Source of the DNA: CBDCWA01 sp046048295
GTDB lineage: Bacteria; Pseudomonadota; Alphaproteobacteria; Rhizobiales; Hyphomicrobiaceae
NCBI GenBank assembly: GCA_046048295.1
Contig: JBJOGJ010000095.1
Span: 1-13,455, forward strand
Direction of reading: 5' to 3'
DNA length: 13,455 bases
In this document: positions 1 through 7,131 of the stretch, piece after piece
How positions within the stretch are numbered: position 1 is the first letter of the stretch
How the letters are laid out: each line of letters starts with the position of its first letter
Notes under the pieces: generated by a model
Database searches by the model: none
The model's input: the letters and a program-made list of their open reading frames with translations, nothing else
Told to the model about the DNA's origin: nothing
Translations under genes and position numbers: made by a program

Positions 1-295
1 TCACGGCGAGAGCCGTGCCCCAGACGGCGATCTGCACCGTTTCGACCATCGACAAGGCGTAGATGTCCCAGTCATGAAAATTGGGCTTCAAGAACGCCGA
101 ACCGAACTCGGCCATGTTCCGCCAATCGGTGATCAGCGAGACGGATTTATACATCTCCACCGGCGTCCAGCTCCAAGCCAGAAGGCCGACGAGCAATAGA
201 GCTATAATCCAACCGCGTACGCGCGCAAGGAATGGGCGGCGAGGTATGGTAACGTTGGTAAGATCCGGGGCGTGCGCAGTAGCGTTGCTCGACAT
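1..295 (-). CDS. phnE: PhnE phosphonate ABC transporter permease, N-terminal part
   Basis: Only the first 98 codons are inside the window; the gene continues past the left edge. The ATG at 293-295 is preceded by a good AGGAG with a 7-nt spacer. The product has a short polar N-terminus, a first membrane segment at about residues 29-45 (hydrophobic run ending in AWSW), a periplasmic loop containing TDWRNMAEFGSAFLKPNF, and the beginning of a second membrane segment (ETVQIAVWGTALAV). This pattern is typical of PhnE, the inner-membrane permease of the PhnCDE importer. It is the third gene after phnC and phnD on the same strand. Rhizobia often carry two permease genes, phnE1 and phnE2; whether a second follows cannot be seen. 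The identification rests on context and the N-terminal pattern; the EAA loop lies outside the window. Confidence 0.88.
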   Translation of the reverse strand, partial: MSSNATAHAPDLTNVTIPRRPFLARVRGWIIALLLVGLLAWSWTPVEMYKSVSLITDWRNMAEFGSAFLKPNFHDWDIYALSMVETVQIAVWGTALAV

Positions 296-317
296 CTCGC
301 GTCTCCTGGCAAGGCGA

Positions 318-346
318 GGGGTGGACTTAAGGTTCAAGCCCACCCC
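318..346 (-). other. Intercistronic hairpin between phnD and phnE
   Basis: Arms 318-328 and 336-346 pair as seven GC-rich base pairs, one A-C mismatch, then three more pairs, around a 7-nt loop. In the direction of phn transcription (minus strand) the stem is followed by CTCGCC, not by a T-run, so it does not look like an intrinsic terminator for this operon. Such stems after a binding-protein gene commonly protect the upstream message and give more binding protein than permease. That role is inferred here. Confidence 0.5.
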
Positions 347-381
347 CTTTAGCGGTCAGCTTCGGCGATCAACAGACATGG

Positions 382-1359
382 TTATTTCTTCAAAGATGCG
401 ATTTGCTTGCCGAGATCGTTAAACTTGGTCTGCAGCGGAGCGATCTTGGCCCTCTTCTCGGCGTCGGAGAGCTTGGCGTCGCCCTTGATCTTGGCGATGG
501 CCTTGTTCACTTCCATCTGGCGGATCGGCAGAAGCTGATAGTCGCCCGACTTTTTGAACGGCGCCCAGCCAAGCCCGGCGAGAACCTTCTTCTCAGCCTC
601 GTCCTTCGTGCCGTAAGTGAAGATGAAGTCCGAGACCTTCTTCTTCAGACCGTCCTTGAGGTCCTTGCGCCAGACGAGCGGGTCGGACGGGATCAGGGGC
701 GACGTCCAGATCACGCGAAGCTCTTTGCGCTTCTGAGGATGCGTCTTCCCAATGCGATCCAGGTTCTCGCTGTTGTTGGTGGCAGCGTGAACCAGCTTGT
801 TGGCGACCGCCAGGGCGTTGGCCTGATGGTTGGCGTTGCGCACGGTCTTGAAACACTTTTTCGGATCTATGTTCTTGGCAGAGAAGATGAAGGTGGTCGG
901 GACAAGGAAGCCCGAGGTCGAATTCGGATCGCCGATTCCGAAGTCGAGAGTCTTGTCGCACTTCAGGATGTCCTCAAGCTTCTGGAAGCTGCTGTCTTTG
1001 TGAACGAGGATGTGGCCCCAGTAGCCTGGGTTTCCCGACTTGTCCACGGTCTGAGCAAAGACCTCGCCGCTGGCGCGGTCGACTGCTTCCATGGCCGACT
1101 TGTTGCCGAACCATGCGACTTGTACCTTGTTGAAGCGCATGCCTTCGATAACACCGGCATAGTCCGAGGCGAAGAATGGCTTCACGGTGAGGCCGGTCTT
1201 CTTGCTCATGTCAGCGATGAATGGGTCCCAGATCTTCTTCAGGTTGCTGCTGGATTCAGTCGAGATGATGCCAAAGTTGAGCTCTTCGGCGGTGGTGTGG
1301 CCGGCAGCCGCCGTCATCGAAACGGCTGCAGCGGCAGCCATCAGCGTCTTGCGAAACAT
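382..1359 (-). CDS. phnD: PhnD periplasmic phosphonate-binding protein
   Basis: This 325-residue protein is the substrate-binding subunit of the PhnCDE importer. Residues 1-24 form a signal peptide (MFRK, an alanine-rich core, then TTA before EEL). The mature part follows the E. coli PhnD pattern closely: STES at 33-36, YAGV from Tyr67, GYWG with Tyr113, the phosphonate-binding loop GDPNSTSGFLVP at about 143-154, NNSENLD with Glu198, SDPLVWRK with Asp226, and GWAPF near 264-268. Tyr67, Tyr113, Glu198 and Asp226 line up with the known E. coli ligand residues Tyr47, Tyr93, Glu177 and Asp205. The start at 1359 was chosen because it puts a signal peptide first and has AAGGAG six bases upstream; the reading frame is open further upstream, but that extension has no signal. 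A hairpin separates it from phnE. It probably binds a broad range of phosphonates such as 2-aminoethylphosphonate; its true preference cannot be read from the sequence. Confidence 0.95.
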   Translation of the reverse strand: MFRKTLMAAAAAVSMTAAAGHTTAEELNFGIISTESSSNLKKIWDPFIADMSKKTGLTVKPFFASDYAGVIEGMRFNKVQVAWFGNKSAMEAVDRASGEVFAQTVDKSGNPGYWGHILVHKDSSFQKLEDILKCDKTLDFGIGDPNSTSGFLVPTTFIFSAKNIDPKKCFKTVRNANHQANALAVANKLVHAATNNSENLDRIGKTHPQKRKELRVIWTSPLIPSDPLVWRKDLKDGLKKKVSDFIFTYGTKDEAEKKVLAGLGWAPFKKSGDYQLLPIRQMEVNKAIAKIKGDAKLSDAEKRAKIAPLQTKFNDLGKQIASLKK

Positions 1360-1381
1360 GATATACTCCTTAGCGTAGAAT

Positions 1382-1396
1382 GCGGGTAGAGCCCGC
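1382..1396 (-). other. Small hairpin ahead of phnD ribosome site
   Basis: GCGGG (1382-1386) and CCCGC (1392-1396) form a perfect 5-bp stem with a 5-nt loop in the 101-nt gap between phnC and phnD. It ends about 10 bases before the AAGGAG of phnD. It could stabilise the phnD message or affect processing; it has no T-run after it. The function is not known. Confidence 0.3.
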
Positions 1397-1460
1397 GTTG
1401 GTTGCCGCATCGAATGACGCCGGCACGGCGCGGCCAGCCGGTCCGGACGTTCTTCTACTC

Positions 1461-2354
1461 TCAGGCGCCAGTGGCTGCCGGGACGAGCGATGTGCCGTTC
1501 GAGTAAGTTGCTTCAGGCCTGCGGGGTGCATCGTTAGTTTTTTGCGCCGCCGTCTCCTCCATGCCGGGCAAGAAAAGCTTCTCGCTTTCAGCACCGTAAA
1601 GTTCGCCGAGAAAGGATGGCGTAAGCGCCGACGAAGGACCGTCGTAGACGACCTCTCCCTGCCGAAGTGCAATCGTCCGAGGGCAATAGTTCAGTGCGTA
1701 CTCGACTTGATGCAACGAGACGAAAACCGTATGCCCGTCTTGCCGATTGAGGCCGGCCAGAATGTCCATCACACGCCGTGCAGAACTTGGATCGAGCGAC
1801 GCGATAGGCTCATCAGCGATCAGGATCTCCGAGCCTTGCATCAGTGTACGTGCGATTGCAGCCCGCTGCTGTTGGCCGCCCGATAGTTGAGAGCCTCGCT
1901 TGAGCGCCTGGTCTGCGATACCGACACGTTCGAGCGCGTGCATTGCTCGCTTTTTCTCGATTTCGCTGAACCGTCCGAGCGTACCCCGCCATGCCGGCAT
2001 ATGGCCCAGAAAACCGAGGCAGACGTTGGTCAATACCGACAACCGTGGCACCAAGTTGAATTGCTGGAAAATTATTCCAACCCGGGAGCGGAGTGTTTTC
2101 GCAGATCTCGTAATGCGCCCCTGCTGCTGCATCGGCTCGCCAAGAATAACGATCTCACTGTCCTTTCCATCCGATTTCGCATCTATGCGAATGAGCCCTG
2201 CAATCGAGCGGACGAGTGTCGACTTTCCCGAGCCGGAGGCGCCGATCAGAGCCACCATTTCGCCGTTTCCTATCTCGAGGGAAATGTTCTTGAGAACAGG
2301 ATGACCGGCCTTGAACGACTTGCTGACATTTTGAATTCTGATCGCTGCAGTCAT
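1461..2354 (-). CDS. phnC: PhnC phosphonate ABC transporter ATP-binding protein
   Basis: This is the cytoplasmic ATPase of the PhnCDE importer, 297 residues from the ATG at 2354. Visible motifs are Walker A GASGSGKST (38-46), Q-loop FQQFNLV near 96-102, the PhnC-typical VLTNVCLGFLGHMPAWRG (107-124), ABC signature LSGGQQQR (157-164), Walker B ILIADE (177-182), D-loop SLD, and the switch His215. A GTG two codons upstream (2360) is an alternative start; neither has a strong ribosome site. The C-terminus runs about 30 residues beyond the end of E. coli PhnC (262 residues), as a polar tail rich in Ala, Thr and Pro. It is the first gene of the leftward operon, divergent from phnG. The length of the tail and the start are less certain than the identity. 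Confidence 0.95.
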   Translation of the reverse strand: MTAAIRIQNVSKSFKAGHPVLKNISLEIGNGEMVALIGASGSGKSTLVRSIAGLIRIDAKSDGKDSEIVILGEPMQQQGRITRSAKTLRSRVGIIFQQFNLVPRLSVLTNVCLGFLGHMPAWRGTLGRFSEIEKKRAMHALERVGIADQALKRGSQLSGGQQQRAAIARTLMQGSEILIADEPIASLDPSSARRVMDILAGLNRQDGHTVFVSLHQVEYALNYCPRTIALRQGEVVYDGPSSALTPSFLGELYGAESEKLFLPGMEETAAQKTNDAPRRPEATYSNGTSLVPAATGA

Positions 2355-2479
2355 CGCCACACCCGGTTCTCGTTGAGTCCGAGCGCACCCTTAACAGCGC
2401 TATGTGACAGCCCGGTTATGCTGCCTCGAGTATTTTTCAGACCGTTGATAACTGCCACTCGACGCGCAGCGACAACGGT

Positions 2480-2509
2480 AGATGTGTACATCCGGCAAAT
2501 GACACATCT
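2480..2509. promoter_or_regulatory. 8-bp inverted repeat, candidate operator
   Basis: AGATGTGT (2480-2487) and ACACATCT (2502-2509) are perfect reverse complements, separated by 14 nt, with centres 22 bp apart, about two helical turns. The left arm also takes part in an inner 5-2-5 palindrome, GATGTGTACATC (2481-2492). It lies 35 bp upstream of the TATAAT of phnG, a place more usual for an activator than for a repressor blocking the polymerase. The binding protein is unknown; no phnF-type regulator is present in the window. Confidence 0.4.
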
Positions 2510-2544
2510 GGCTTGCGCACAAGATGAGCCGACCGTCACAAAAG

Positions 2545-2550
2545 TATAAT
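2545..2550 (+). promoter_or_regulatory. Putative -10 box of the phnG operon
   Basis: A perfect TATAAT occurs 23 bases before the chosen phnG start. No TTGACA-like -35 box lies 16-18 bp upstream (AGATGA at 2522-2527), as is common for activator-dependent promoters. Transcription would begin near 2557, leaving a leader of only about 16 nt before the ATG at 2574. This is a motif match only. Confidence 0.4.
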
Positions 2551-2573
2551 GCGGCTGATATATGAGCCGCGCC

Positions 2574-3044
2574 ATGTCAGATTCAGAAGTTTCATTGCGC
2601 GAATCACGGCAGGCGCTGATGCGCGCCTGCGTCGATGCCTCCAGTGATGAGCTACAAAATGCCGTCGGTCTCTATCCACACCTGAGTTGCGTGGAAGACG
2701 TACGGCCACCCGAAACCGGTCTGGTGATGCTGCGTGGGCGTATCGGCGGCGATGGCACATCGTTCAACGTCGGCGAGGCAACGGTCACGCGAGCCGTCGT
2801 AAAGCTTGCGGACGGGGCGCTCGGCTTCTCCTACCTGATCGGAAGATCGAAAGAGTGCGCGCGCCTTGCGGCGATTATCGATGCGCTCGGGCAGAATCCG
2901 GAGGCTCGGCTGCGGTTGGAGCGGGAGTTCGTCGCGGTCGTCGGAGCGCGCAAGGCAAGGGAACGCGATGCCCGTCGACGCAAGACAGCGGCGACGCGTG
3001 TCGATTTCTTCACACTCGTGCGCGGCGAGGATGACGGGCAATGA
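2574..3044 (+). CDS. phnG: PhnG, C-P lyase complex subunit
   Basis: PhnG is part of the PhnGHIJ core that, with PhnL, couples ATP and phosphonate to form the ribose 1-phosphonate 5-triphosphate in the cytoplasm. The 156-residue product matches E. coli PhnG (150 residues) in its recognisable blocks: RPPETGLVMLRGRIGGDG, GEATVTRA, LADGALGFSYLIGR, and the C-terminal TRVDFFTLVRGED. The ATG at 2574 was chosen because it gives the usual N-terminal length; an in-frame ATG at 2562 adds four residues and would be almost leaderless if the TATAAT is used. Neither has a clear Shine-Dalgarno sequence. It is the first gene of the plus-strand operon, and its stop overlaps the phnH start (ATGA). Confidence 0.94.
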   Translation: MSDSEVSLRESRQALMRACVDASSDELQNAVGLYPHLSCVEDVRPPETGLVMLRGRIGGDGTSFNVGEATVTRAVVKLADGALGFSYLIGRSKECARLAAIIDALGQNPEARLRLEREFVAVVGARKARERDARRRKTAATRVDFFTLVRGEDDGQ

Positions 3045-3643
3045 CTGCATCTTCAGAAATCGCGGCTGGCTTTGCTGACAATGTAATCGACTCTCAGGCA
3101 GCGTTCCGAACCTTGCTGGAGTGCGTTGCACGTCCGGGAACGGTGAAAGTCCTGCGCAGCAACGTTGCTCCGCCCCTTCCCCTGCTACCTGCAACCGCCG
3201 CACTGATACTTACACTGAGCGACTACGAGACCAGTATCTGGCTCGATGCACCGCTCGCCAACTCACCAGACGTCATCGCATTCGTCCGCTTCCATACACA
3301 ATCGCGGCTGGCGGAGAGTCCCGCCGATGCCGATTTCGCAATCGTTTCCGATCCAGAAGGAATGCCGCCACTGATAGCGTTCAAGCAGGGCTCACCCGAG
3401 TTTCCCGAACGTTCGTCGACGCTCCTGGTACAGGTGAACTCATTCAGCGACAAAGGTCCCTTTTTCAGTGGCCCGGGCATTCGGGACACGATCCGGTTCT
3501 GGGCCGAACCCTTGCCCGTTGGGCTCCAGCAGCAATTGTCGCTCAATCGAACGCAGTTTCCCTGCGGCGTCGATCTCGTTTTCGTCGGGACCGACGCCAT
3601 TTCGGCATTGCCGCGAAGCGTTCGTCTCGCAGAGGTGGACTGA
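3041..3643 (+). CDS. phnH: PhnH, C-P lyase complex subunit
   Basis: PhnH is a core subunit of the C-P lyase complex; it has a PLP-transferase-like fold but no known independent activity. The 200-residue product is close to the E. coli length (194). It shows the family pattern: DSQAAFRTLLECVARPGTV near residues 12-30, LPATAALILTLSDYETSIWL, VIAFVRFHTQ, SSTLLVQVNS, FSGPGIRD, and the C-terminal block FPCGVDLVFVG with ALPRSVRLAEVD. The ATG overlaps the phnG stop by 4 nt, with GAGG about 10 bases upstream, which suggests translational coupling. The stop is followed three bases later by phnI. Confidence 0.94.
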   Translation: MTASSEIAAGFADNVIDSQAAFRTLLECVARPGTVKVLRSNVAPPLPLLPATAALILTLSDYETSIWLDAPLANSPDVIAFVRFHTQSRLAESPADADFAIVSDPEGMPPLIAFKQGSPEFPERSSTLLVQVNSFSDKGPFFSGPGIRDTIRFWAEPLPVGLQQQLSLNRTQFPCGVDLVFVGTDAISALPRSVRLAEVD

Positions 3644-3646
3644 GGC

Positions 3647-4768
3647 ATGTATGTCGCGGTGAAAGGCGGAGAGGCAGCCATCTTGGCTGCGCACGCACTT
3701 CTGGCCGAAGAGCGGCGCGGCGACAGCAGCGTACCTGAACTCACGATTGAACAGATCCGCGAGCAATTGACGCTCGGCGTCAATCGCGTCATGGCAGAGG
3801 CTTCGCTCTACGATCGCGACCTTGCAGCGCTGGCCATCAAGCAGGCGCGCGGCGACATGATCGAGGCTATATTCCTTCTGCGCGCATATCGGACGACGCT
3901 GCCTCGCTTCGGCTATTCGGTGGCGCTCGATACCGGAACGATGGAAATCACCCGGCGTATTTCCGCGACCTTCAAGGATCTTCCCGGCGGTCAGGTGTTG
4001 GGCCCGACCTTCGACTATACGCACCGCCTTCTAGATCCGGCGCTGGCAGATGCAGCGCACATCCCGCCCGCTCCCGAGCGCGAACCGCAGGGGGATATTG
4101 AAGCGCCACACGTTATGTCGCTTCTCGACCAACAGGGACTCATCGAGGCAAATGCCGAGCTGGGCCCGGATAAAGCTGTCGGTGACCTGACACGCGAGCC
4201 GCTCGAATTTCCAGCCGAACGAGACCTCAGACTGCAGGCGCTGGCCCGCGCGGATGAGGGCTTCCTGCTTGCGCTCGGCTATTCGACGCAGCGCGGCTAC
4301 GGCCGCACTCACCCGTTTGCCGGCGAGATCCGGATTGGTGAGGTCGAAGTAAGCTTTGTTCCTGAAGAACTGGGATTCGAGGTTCCGCTCGGCGAAGTCG
4401 AAGTAACAGAATGCGAACTCATCAACCAGTTCAAGGGAGGCGGCGAGCATCCGCCGCAGTTCACGCGCGGCTACGGTCTCGTATTCGGCCAGGGCGAGCG
4501 CAAGGCGATGTCGATGGCGCTTGTCGATCGTTCGCTCCGGGCGCGTGACCTCGGCGAGGATATCATCGCGCCCGCACAGGACGAAGAGTTCGTGCTCTCA
4601 CATGCCGACAACGTACAATCGACGGGCTTCGTCGAGCACTTGAAGCTGCCGCATTACGTAGACTTCCAGGCCGAACTTTCTCTTCTTCGCCAGCTCAGGA
4701 CCGAGTGGAAGGCGGAGCACGAGACTGGTGGTGCGGGCAGCAATCATCGAGGAACCGGACGTGACTAA
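3647..4768 (+). CDS. phnI: PhnI, nucleosidase subunit of the C-P lyase complex
   Basis: PhnI catalyses, with PhnG, PhnH and PhnL, the exchange of the adenine of ATP for the phosphonate group. The 373-residue protein is easily recognised: it begins MYVAVKGGEAAI, as in E. coli. It contains QARGDMIEAIFLLRAYRTTLPR, RRISATFKDLPGGQVLGPTFDYTHRLLD, YSTQRGYGRTHPFAGEIR, VPEELGFEVPLGEVEVTECE, FTRGYGLVFGQGERKAM, QDEEFVLSHADNVQ, and LKLPHYVDFQAELSLLRQL. It is about 19 residues longer than E. coli PhnI (354), with an extended C-terminal tail after the conserved end. That tail overlaps the phnJ start. The ATG lies 3 nt after the phnH stop, and GAGG sits 11 nt upstream inside phnH. Confidence 0.97.
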   Translation: MYVAVKGGEAAILAAHALLAEERRGDSSVPELTIEQIREQLTLGVNRVMAEASLYDRDLAALAIKQARGDMIEAIFLLRAYRTTLPRFGYSVALDTGTMEITRRISATFKDLPGGQVLGPTFDYTHRLLDPALADAAHIPPAPEREPQGDIEAPHVMSLLDQQGLIEANAELGPDKAVGDLTREPLEFPAERDLRLQALARADEGFLLALGYSTQRGYGRTHPFAGEIRIGEVEVSFVPEELGFEVPLGEVEVTECELINQFKGGGEHPPQFTRGYGLVFGQGERKAMSMALVDRSLRARDLGEDIIAPAQDEEFVLSHADNVQSTGFVEHLKLPHYVDFQAELSLLRQLRTEWKAEHETGGAGSNHRGTGRD

Positions 4769-5621
4769 CGAAGCCCAGGCGCCGGCCTACAACTTTGCCT
4801 ATCTCGACGAGCAGACAAAACGGATGATCCGCCGCGCCTTGCTGAAGGCCATCGCAATTCCAGGCTATCAGGTTCCGTTCGCGAGTCGTGAAATGCCGAT
4901 GCCCTACGGCTGGGGCACTGGCGGTGTCCAAGTGACAGCCGCCATCATCGGTCCCGAGGACGTCCTCAAGGTGATTGACCAGGGGGCCGACGATACCACC
5001 AATGCGGTCTCGATCCGCTCGTTCTTCCAGAAAACGGCTGGCGTCGCTACAACTAAGAATACGGAAGAAGCGACGATCGTCCAGACGCGACACCGCATTC
5101 CGGAGACGCGTCTGGGTGAAGGACAGGTTCTCGTCTACCAGGTGCCGATCCCGGAGCCTCTGAGGTTCCTAGAGCCGCGCGAGACCGAAACACGCCGCAT
5201 GCACGCACTCGAGGACTACGGCCTCATGCACGTCAAGCTCTACGAGGACATTGCGCGCCACGGCCACATCGCGACGACCTATGCCTATCCCGTTAAGGTC
5301 GACGGCCGCTATGTCATGGACCCTTCACCTACTCCGAAGTTCGACAATCCAAAGATGGATATGTGCCCGGCATTGCAGCTCTTCGGCGCCGGCCGGGAAA
5401 AGCGCATCTATGCGCTGCCGCCATATACGCGCGTGGTTAGCCTAGACTTCGAGGACCATCCGTTCGAGCGGACGAAATTTCAAAGCGCTTGCGCGTTTTG
5501 CGGCTCGGAAGACGTCTATCTCAACGAAGTGGTGACCGACGACCAGGGCGGGCGAATGTTCATCTGCTCCGACACCGATCATTGCGAGCGGCAGCGTGCG
5601 GCCAAGGACGAGGCCCGATGA
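4761..5621 (+). CDS. phnJ: PhnJ, radical SAM C-P lyase
   Basis: PhnJ breaks the C-P bond of ribose 1-phosphonate 5-phosphate, giving the alkane (methane from methylphosphonate) and the 1,2-cyclic phosphate. With the GTG start at 4761 the protein has 286 residues (E. coli 281). Cys244, Cys247, Cys269 and Cys275 match E. coli Cys241, Cys244, Cys266 (iron-sulfur cluster) and Cys272 (thiyl residue), and Gly35 in AIPGYQVPF matches the radical site Gly32. The constant offset of three supports this start. Blocks such as MPYGWGTGG, QGADDTTNAVSIR, RHRIPET, PIPEPLRFLEPRETETR and FDNPKMDM are intact. AGGA lies 7 nt before the GTG. A GTG at 4728 would add 11 residues not usual in the family. It overlaps phnI by 8 nt and phnK by 4 nt. 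All visible catalytic residues are present. Confidence 0.97.
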   Translation: MTNEAQAPAYNFAYLDEQTKRMIRRALLKAIAIPGYQVPFASREMPMPYGWGTGGVQVTAAIIGPEDVLKVIDQGADDTTNAVSIRSFFQKTAGVATTKNTEEATIVQTRHRIPETRLGEGQVLVYQVPIPEPLRFLEPRETETRRMHALEDYGLMHVKLYEDIARHGHIATTYAYPVKVDGRYVMDPSPTPKFDNPKMDMCPALQLFGAGREKRIYALPPYTRVVSLDFEDHPFERTKFQSACAFCGSEDVYLNEVVTDDQGGRMFICSDTDHCERQRAAKDEAR

Positions 5622-6412
5622 CCGCGAAACAACCTGATCAGCTGCGGCCGCTTCTCATCGCCGAAGGACTAGCAAAATTCTACGGTTCACGTGTCGGTTG
5701 TAACGACGTCTCGTTGGAGCTCTACGAAGGCGAGGTGCTCTCTGTCGTCGGCGAGTCGGGCTCTGGCAAGTCTACGCTGCTCGGACTATTGTCGACACAG
5801 TTGCAGCCTGCAGCCGGACGCGTGCGCTATCGCATGCGTGATGGAACGACGCGGGACCTCTTTTCCCTGACGGAAGGCGAGCGACGGCTTCTACTACGAA
5901 CCGATTGGGGATTCATCCACCAGGACGCGCGTCTTGGCCTACGCATGGGCGTTTCTGCAGGTGGCAACGTCGGCGAGCGATTGATGGCAGTCGGCTGGCG
6001 CAATTACGGAGCCATTCGCGCCGAGGCGATCGACTGGCTCGCGCGTGTCGAGATCGACACCGATCGGATCGACGATCGTCCCGAAACGTTTTCAGGCGGA
6101 ATGCGCCAGCGGCTGCAGATAGCCAAGAACATGGTGACCCGCCCCCGCCTGGTATTCATGGACGAGCCGACGGGCGGCCTCGACGTGTCGGTTCAAGCCC
6201 GCCTGCTGGACCTCATCCGCACTTTCGTTTCGCGCAACGGCCTTGCTGCGGTGATCGTCACACATGACCTCGCAGTAGCGCGTCTTCTGTCACACCGTAC
6301 CATCGTGATGCAAAATGGAAAGATTATCGAGACCGGTCTTACGGACCAGGTTCTGGATGATCCCCACCATCCCTACACCCAGTTACTCGTTTCATCAATT
6401 CTGCAGCACTAG
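5618..6412 (+). CDS. phnK: PhnK, ABC-type ATPase of the C-P lyase complex
   Basis: PhnK is an ABC ATPase without a membrane partner; it docks on PhnJ in the PhnGHIJ core and is needed for phosphonate breakdown. The 264-residue product has Walker A GESGSGKST (45-53), an HQD Q-loop region at 101-103 (IHQDARLGLRMGVSAGGN), signature FSGGMRQR (158-165), Walker B LVFMDE (178-183), GGLDVSVQ, and switch His216. The C-terminal DDPHHPYTQLLVSSILQ is the peptide-transporter-like tail typical of PhnK. The ATG overlaps the phnJ stop in ATGA, with AAGGA nine bases upstream. An open frame extends further upstream, but it lies inside phnJ and is unlike the family. Two bases separate it from phnL. Confidence 0.96.
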   Translation: MTAKQPDQLRPLLIAEGLAKFYGSRVGCNDVSLELYEGEVLSVVGESGSGKSTLLGLLSTQLQPAAGRVRYRMRDGTTRDLFSLTEGERRLLLRTDWGFIHQDARLGLRMGVSAGGNVGERLMAVGWRNYGAIRAEAIDWLARVEIDTDRIDDRPETFSGGMRQRLQIAKNMVTRPRLVFMDEPTGGLDVSVQARLLDLIRTFVSRNGLAAVIVTHDLAVARLLSHRTIVMQNGKIIETGLTDQVLDDPHHPYTQLLVSSILQH

Positions 6413-6414
6413 AC

Positions 6415-7131
6415 ATGACAAATAACGTGATCGACATGATCCGTATGCGCGATGTTTCCAAGACCTTCGTCATGCATCTGCAGAAGGGGACACGATTGTC
6501 CGTCGTAGAAAGGGTAACCTTTGAAGTCGAGAAAGGGGCGTGCGTGGTTCTAGGCGGTCCGTCGGGCGCGGGCAAATCCTCCATCCTCAAGATGATCTAT
6601 GCCAATTACCTACCGGACGGCGGCAGTATAGAGATTCGCGGCCCCTTCGGCTGGATCGATATCGCACGTGCTGCCCCCCGCGACATCCTTCGTCTTCGGC
6701 AAACGACCATGGGGTATGTGAGCCAGTTTCTCCGCACCATTCCCAGGGTGTCGGCCCTCGATATCGTTGCGCTCGAAGCCGCCTGCGACGGCGGTGAGGA
6801 GACCCCTGCCCGGGCAAAGGCATCGGAGCTGCTCGCACGTCTCAACGTCCCAGAACGGCTATGGCACCTGCCTCCAGCCACATTCTCCGGTGGCGAGCAG
6901 CAGCGGGTCAATATCGCGCGAGGTTTTGCAGCCGCGCGCCCGATCCTCCTGCTCGATGAGCCAACCGCATCACTCGATGCAGCCAATCGCGCCGTCGTCG
7001 TAGATCTTATCAACGAACGCCTCCGGGCCGGAACCGCCATCCTCGGCATCTTCCACGACCAGGAAATCCGCGACCAGGTGGCAACACGCGTCATAGACGT
7101 AACATGCTTCACACCGAAGGCAGCTCCGTGA
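6415..7131 (+). CDS. phnL: PhnL, ABC-type ATPase of the C-P lyase pathway
   Basis: PhnL is the second ABC-type protein of the C-P lyase system and is required with PhnGHI for nucleotide-phosphonate exchange. The 238-residue product has Walker A GPSGAGKSS (48-56), the PhnL-typical VSQFLRTIPRVSALDIVA, signature FSGGEQQRVNIARGFA, Walker B ILLLDEPTASLDA, and the late His in FHDQEIRDQVATRVID. E. coli PhnL has 226 residues; the extra length is mainly at the N-terminus, where a later ATG at 6436 would shorten it by seven. No clear ribosome site is seen, so translation may depend on coupling with phnK, two bases upstream. Its stop overlaps the phnM ATG by one base (TGATG). Confidence 0.95.
   Translation: MTNNVIDMIRMRDVSKTFVMHLQKGTRLSVVERVTFEVEKGACVVLGGPSGAGKSSILKMIYANYLPDGGSIEIRGPFGWIDIARAAPRDILRLRQTTMGYVSQFLRTIPRVSALDIVALEAACDGGEETPARAKASELLARLNVPERLWHLPPATFSGGEQQRVNIARGFAAARPILLLDEPTASLDAANRAVVVDLINERLRAGTAILGIFHDQEIRDQVATRVIDVTCFTPKAAP

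Larger units (their letters stand above)
2355..2573. promoter_or_regulatory. Divergent control region phnC / phnG
   Basis: This 219-nt region separates the leftward phnCDE operon from the rightward phnGHIJKLMN operon and should hold promoters for both. It contains a TATAAT (2545-2550), an 8-bp inverted repeat (2480-2509), and on the minus strand a CTGTCAC at 2404-2410 followed by CTGTTAA at 2391-2397. The last pair resembles two Pho-box half sites, but they are 13 bp apart rather than the usual 11. Control by PhoB is expected for phn genes in general, but a canonical Pho box cannot be demonstrated here by eye. Confidence 0.7.

Noticed and set aside
318..346. Reading the phnD-phnE stem as an intrinsic terminator
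   Set aside because: A short T-run is present only on the plus-strand side; on the transcribed strand the stem is followed by GC-rich sequence and then phnE with its own ribosome site.
403..1389. Long open frame on the plus strand opposite phnD (328 codons)
   Set aside because: It is antisense to a clearly recognised phnD, has no family likeness and no ribosome site; it is a by-product of GC-rich codon use.
1887..2549. 220-codon plus-strand frame overlapping the phnC 5' part and the control region
   Set aside because: It lies opposite phnC for most of its length, has no recognisable domain, and would run through the divergent promoter region.
2536..2550. CCGTCACAAAAGTATAAT as a Pho box for phnG
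   Set aside because: The second half matches the consensus poorly and would overlap the -10 box, whereas Pho boxes normally replace the -35 region.
4728..4760. Upstream GTG start for phnJ
   Set aside because: It adds 11 residues not typical of the family; the GTG at 4761 has a better ribosome site and gives residue numbers in constant register with E. coli PhnJ.
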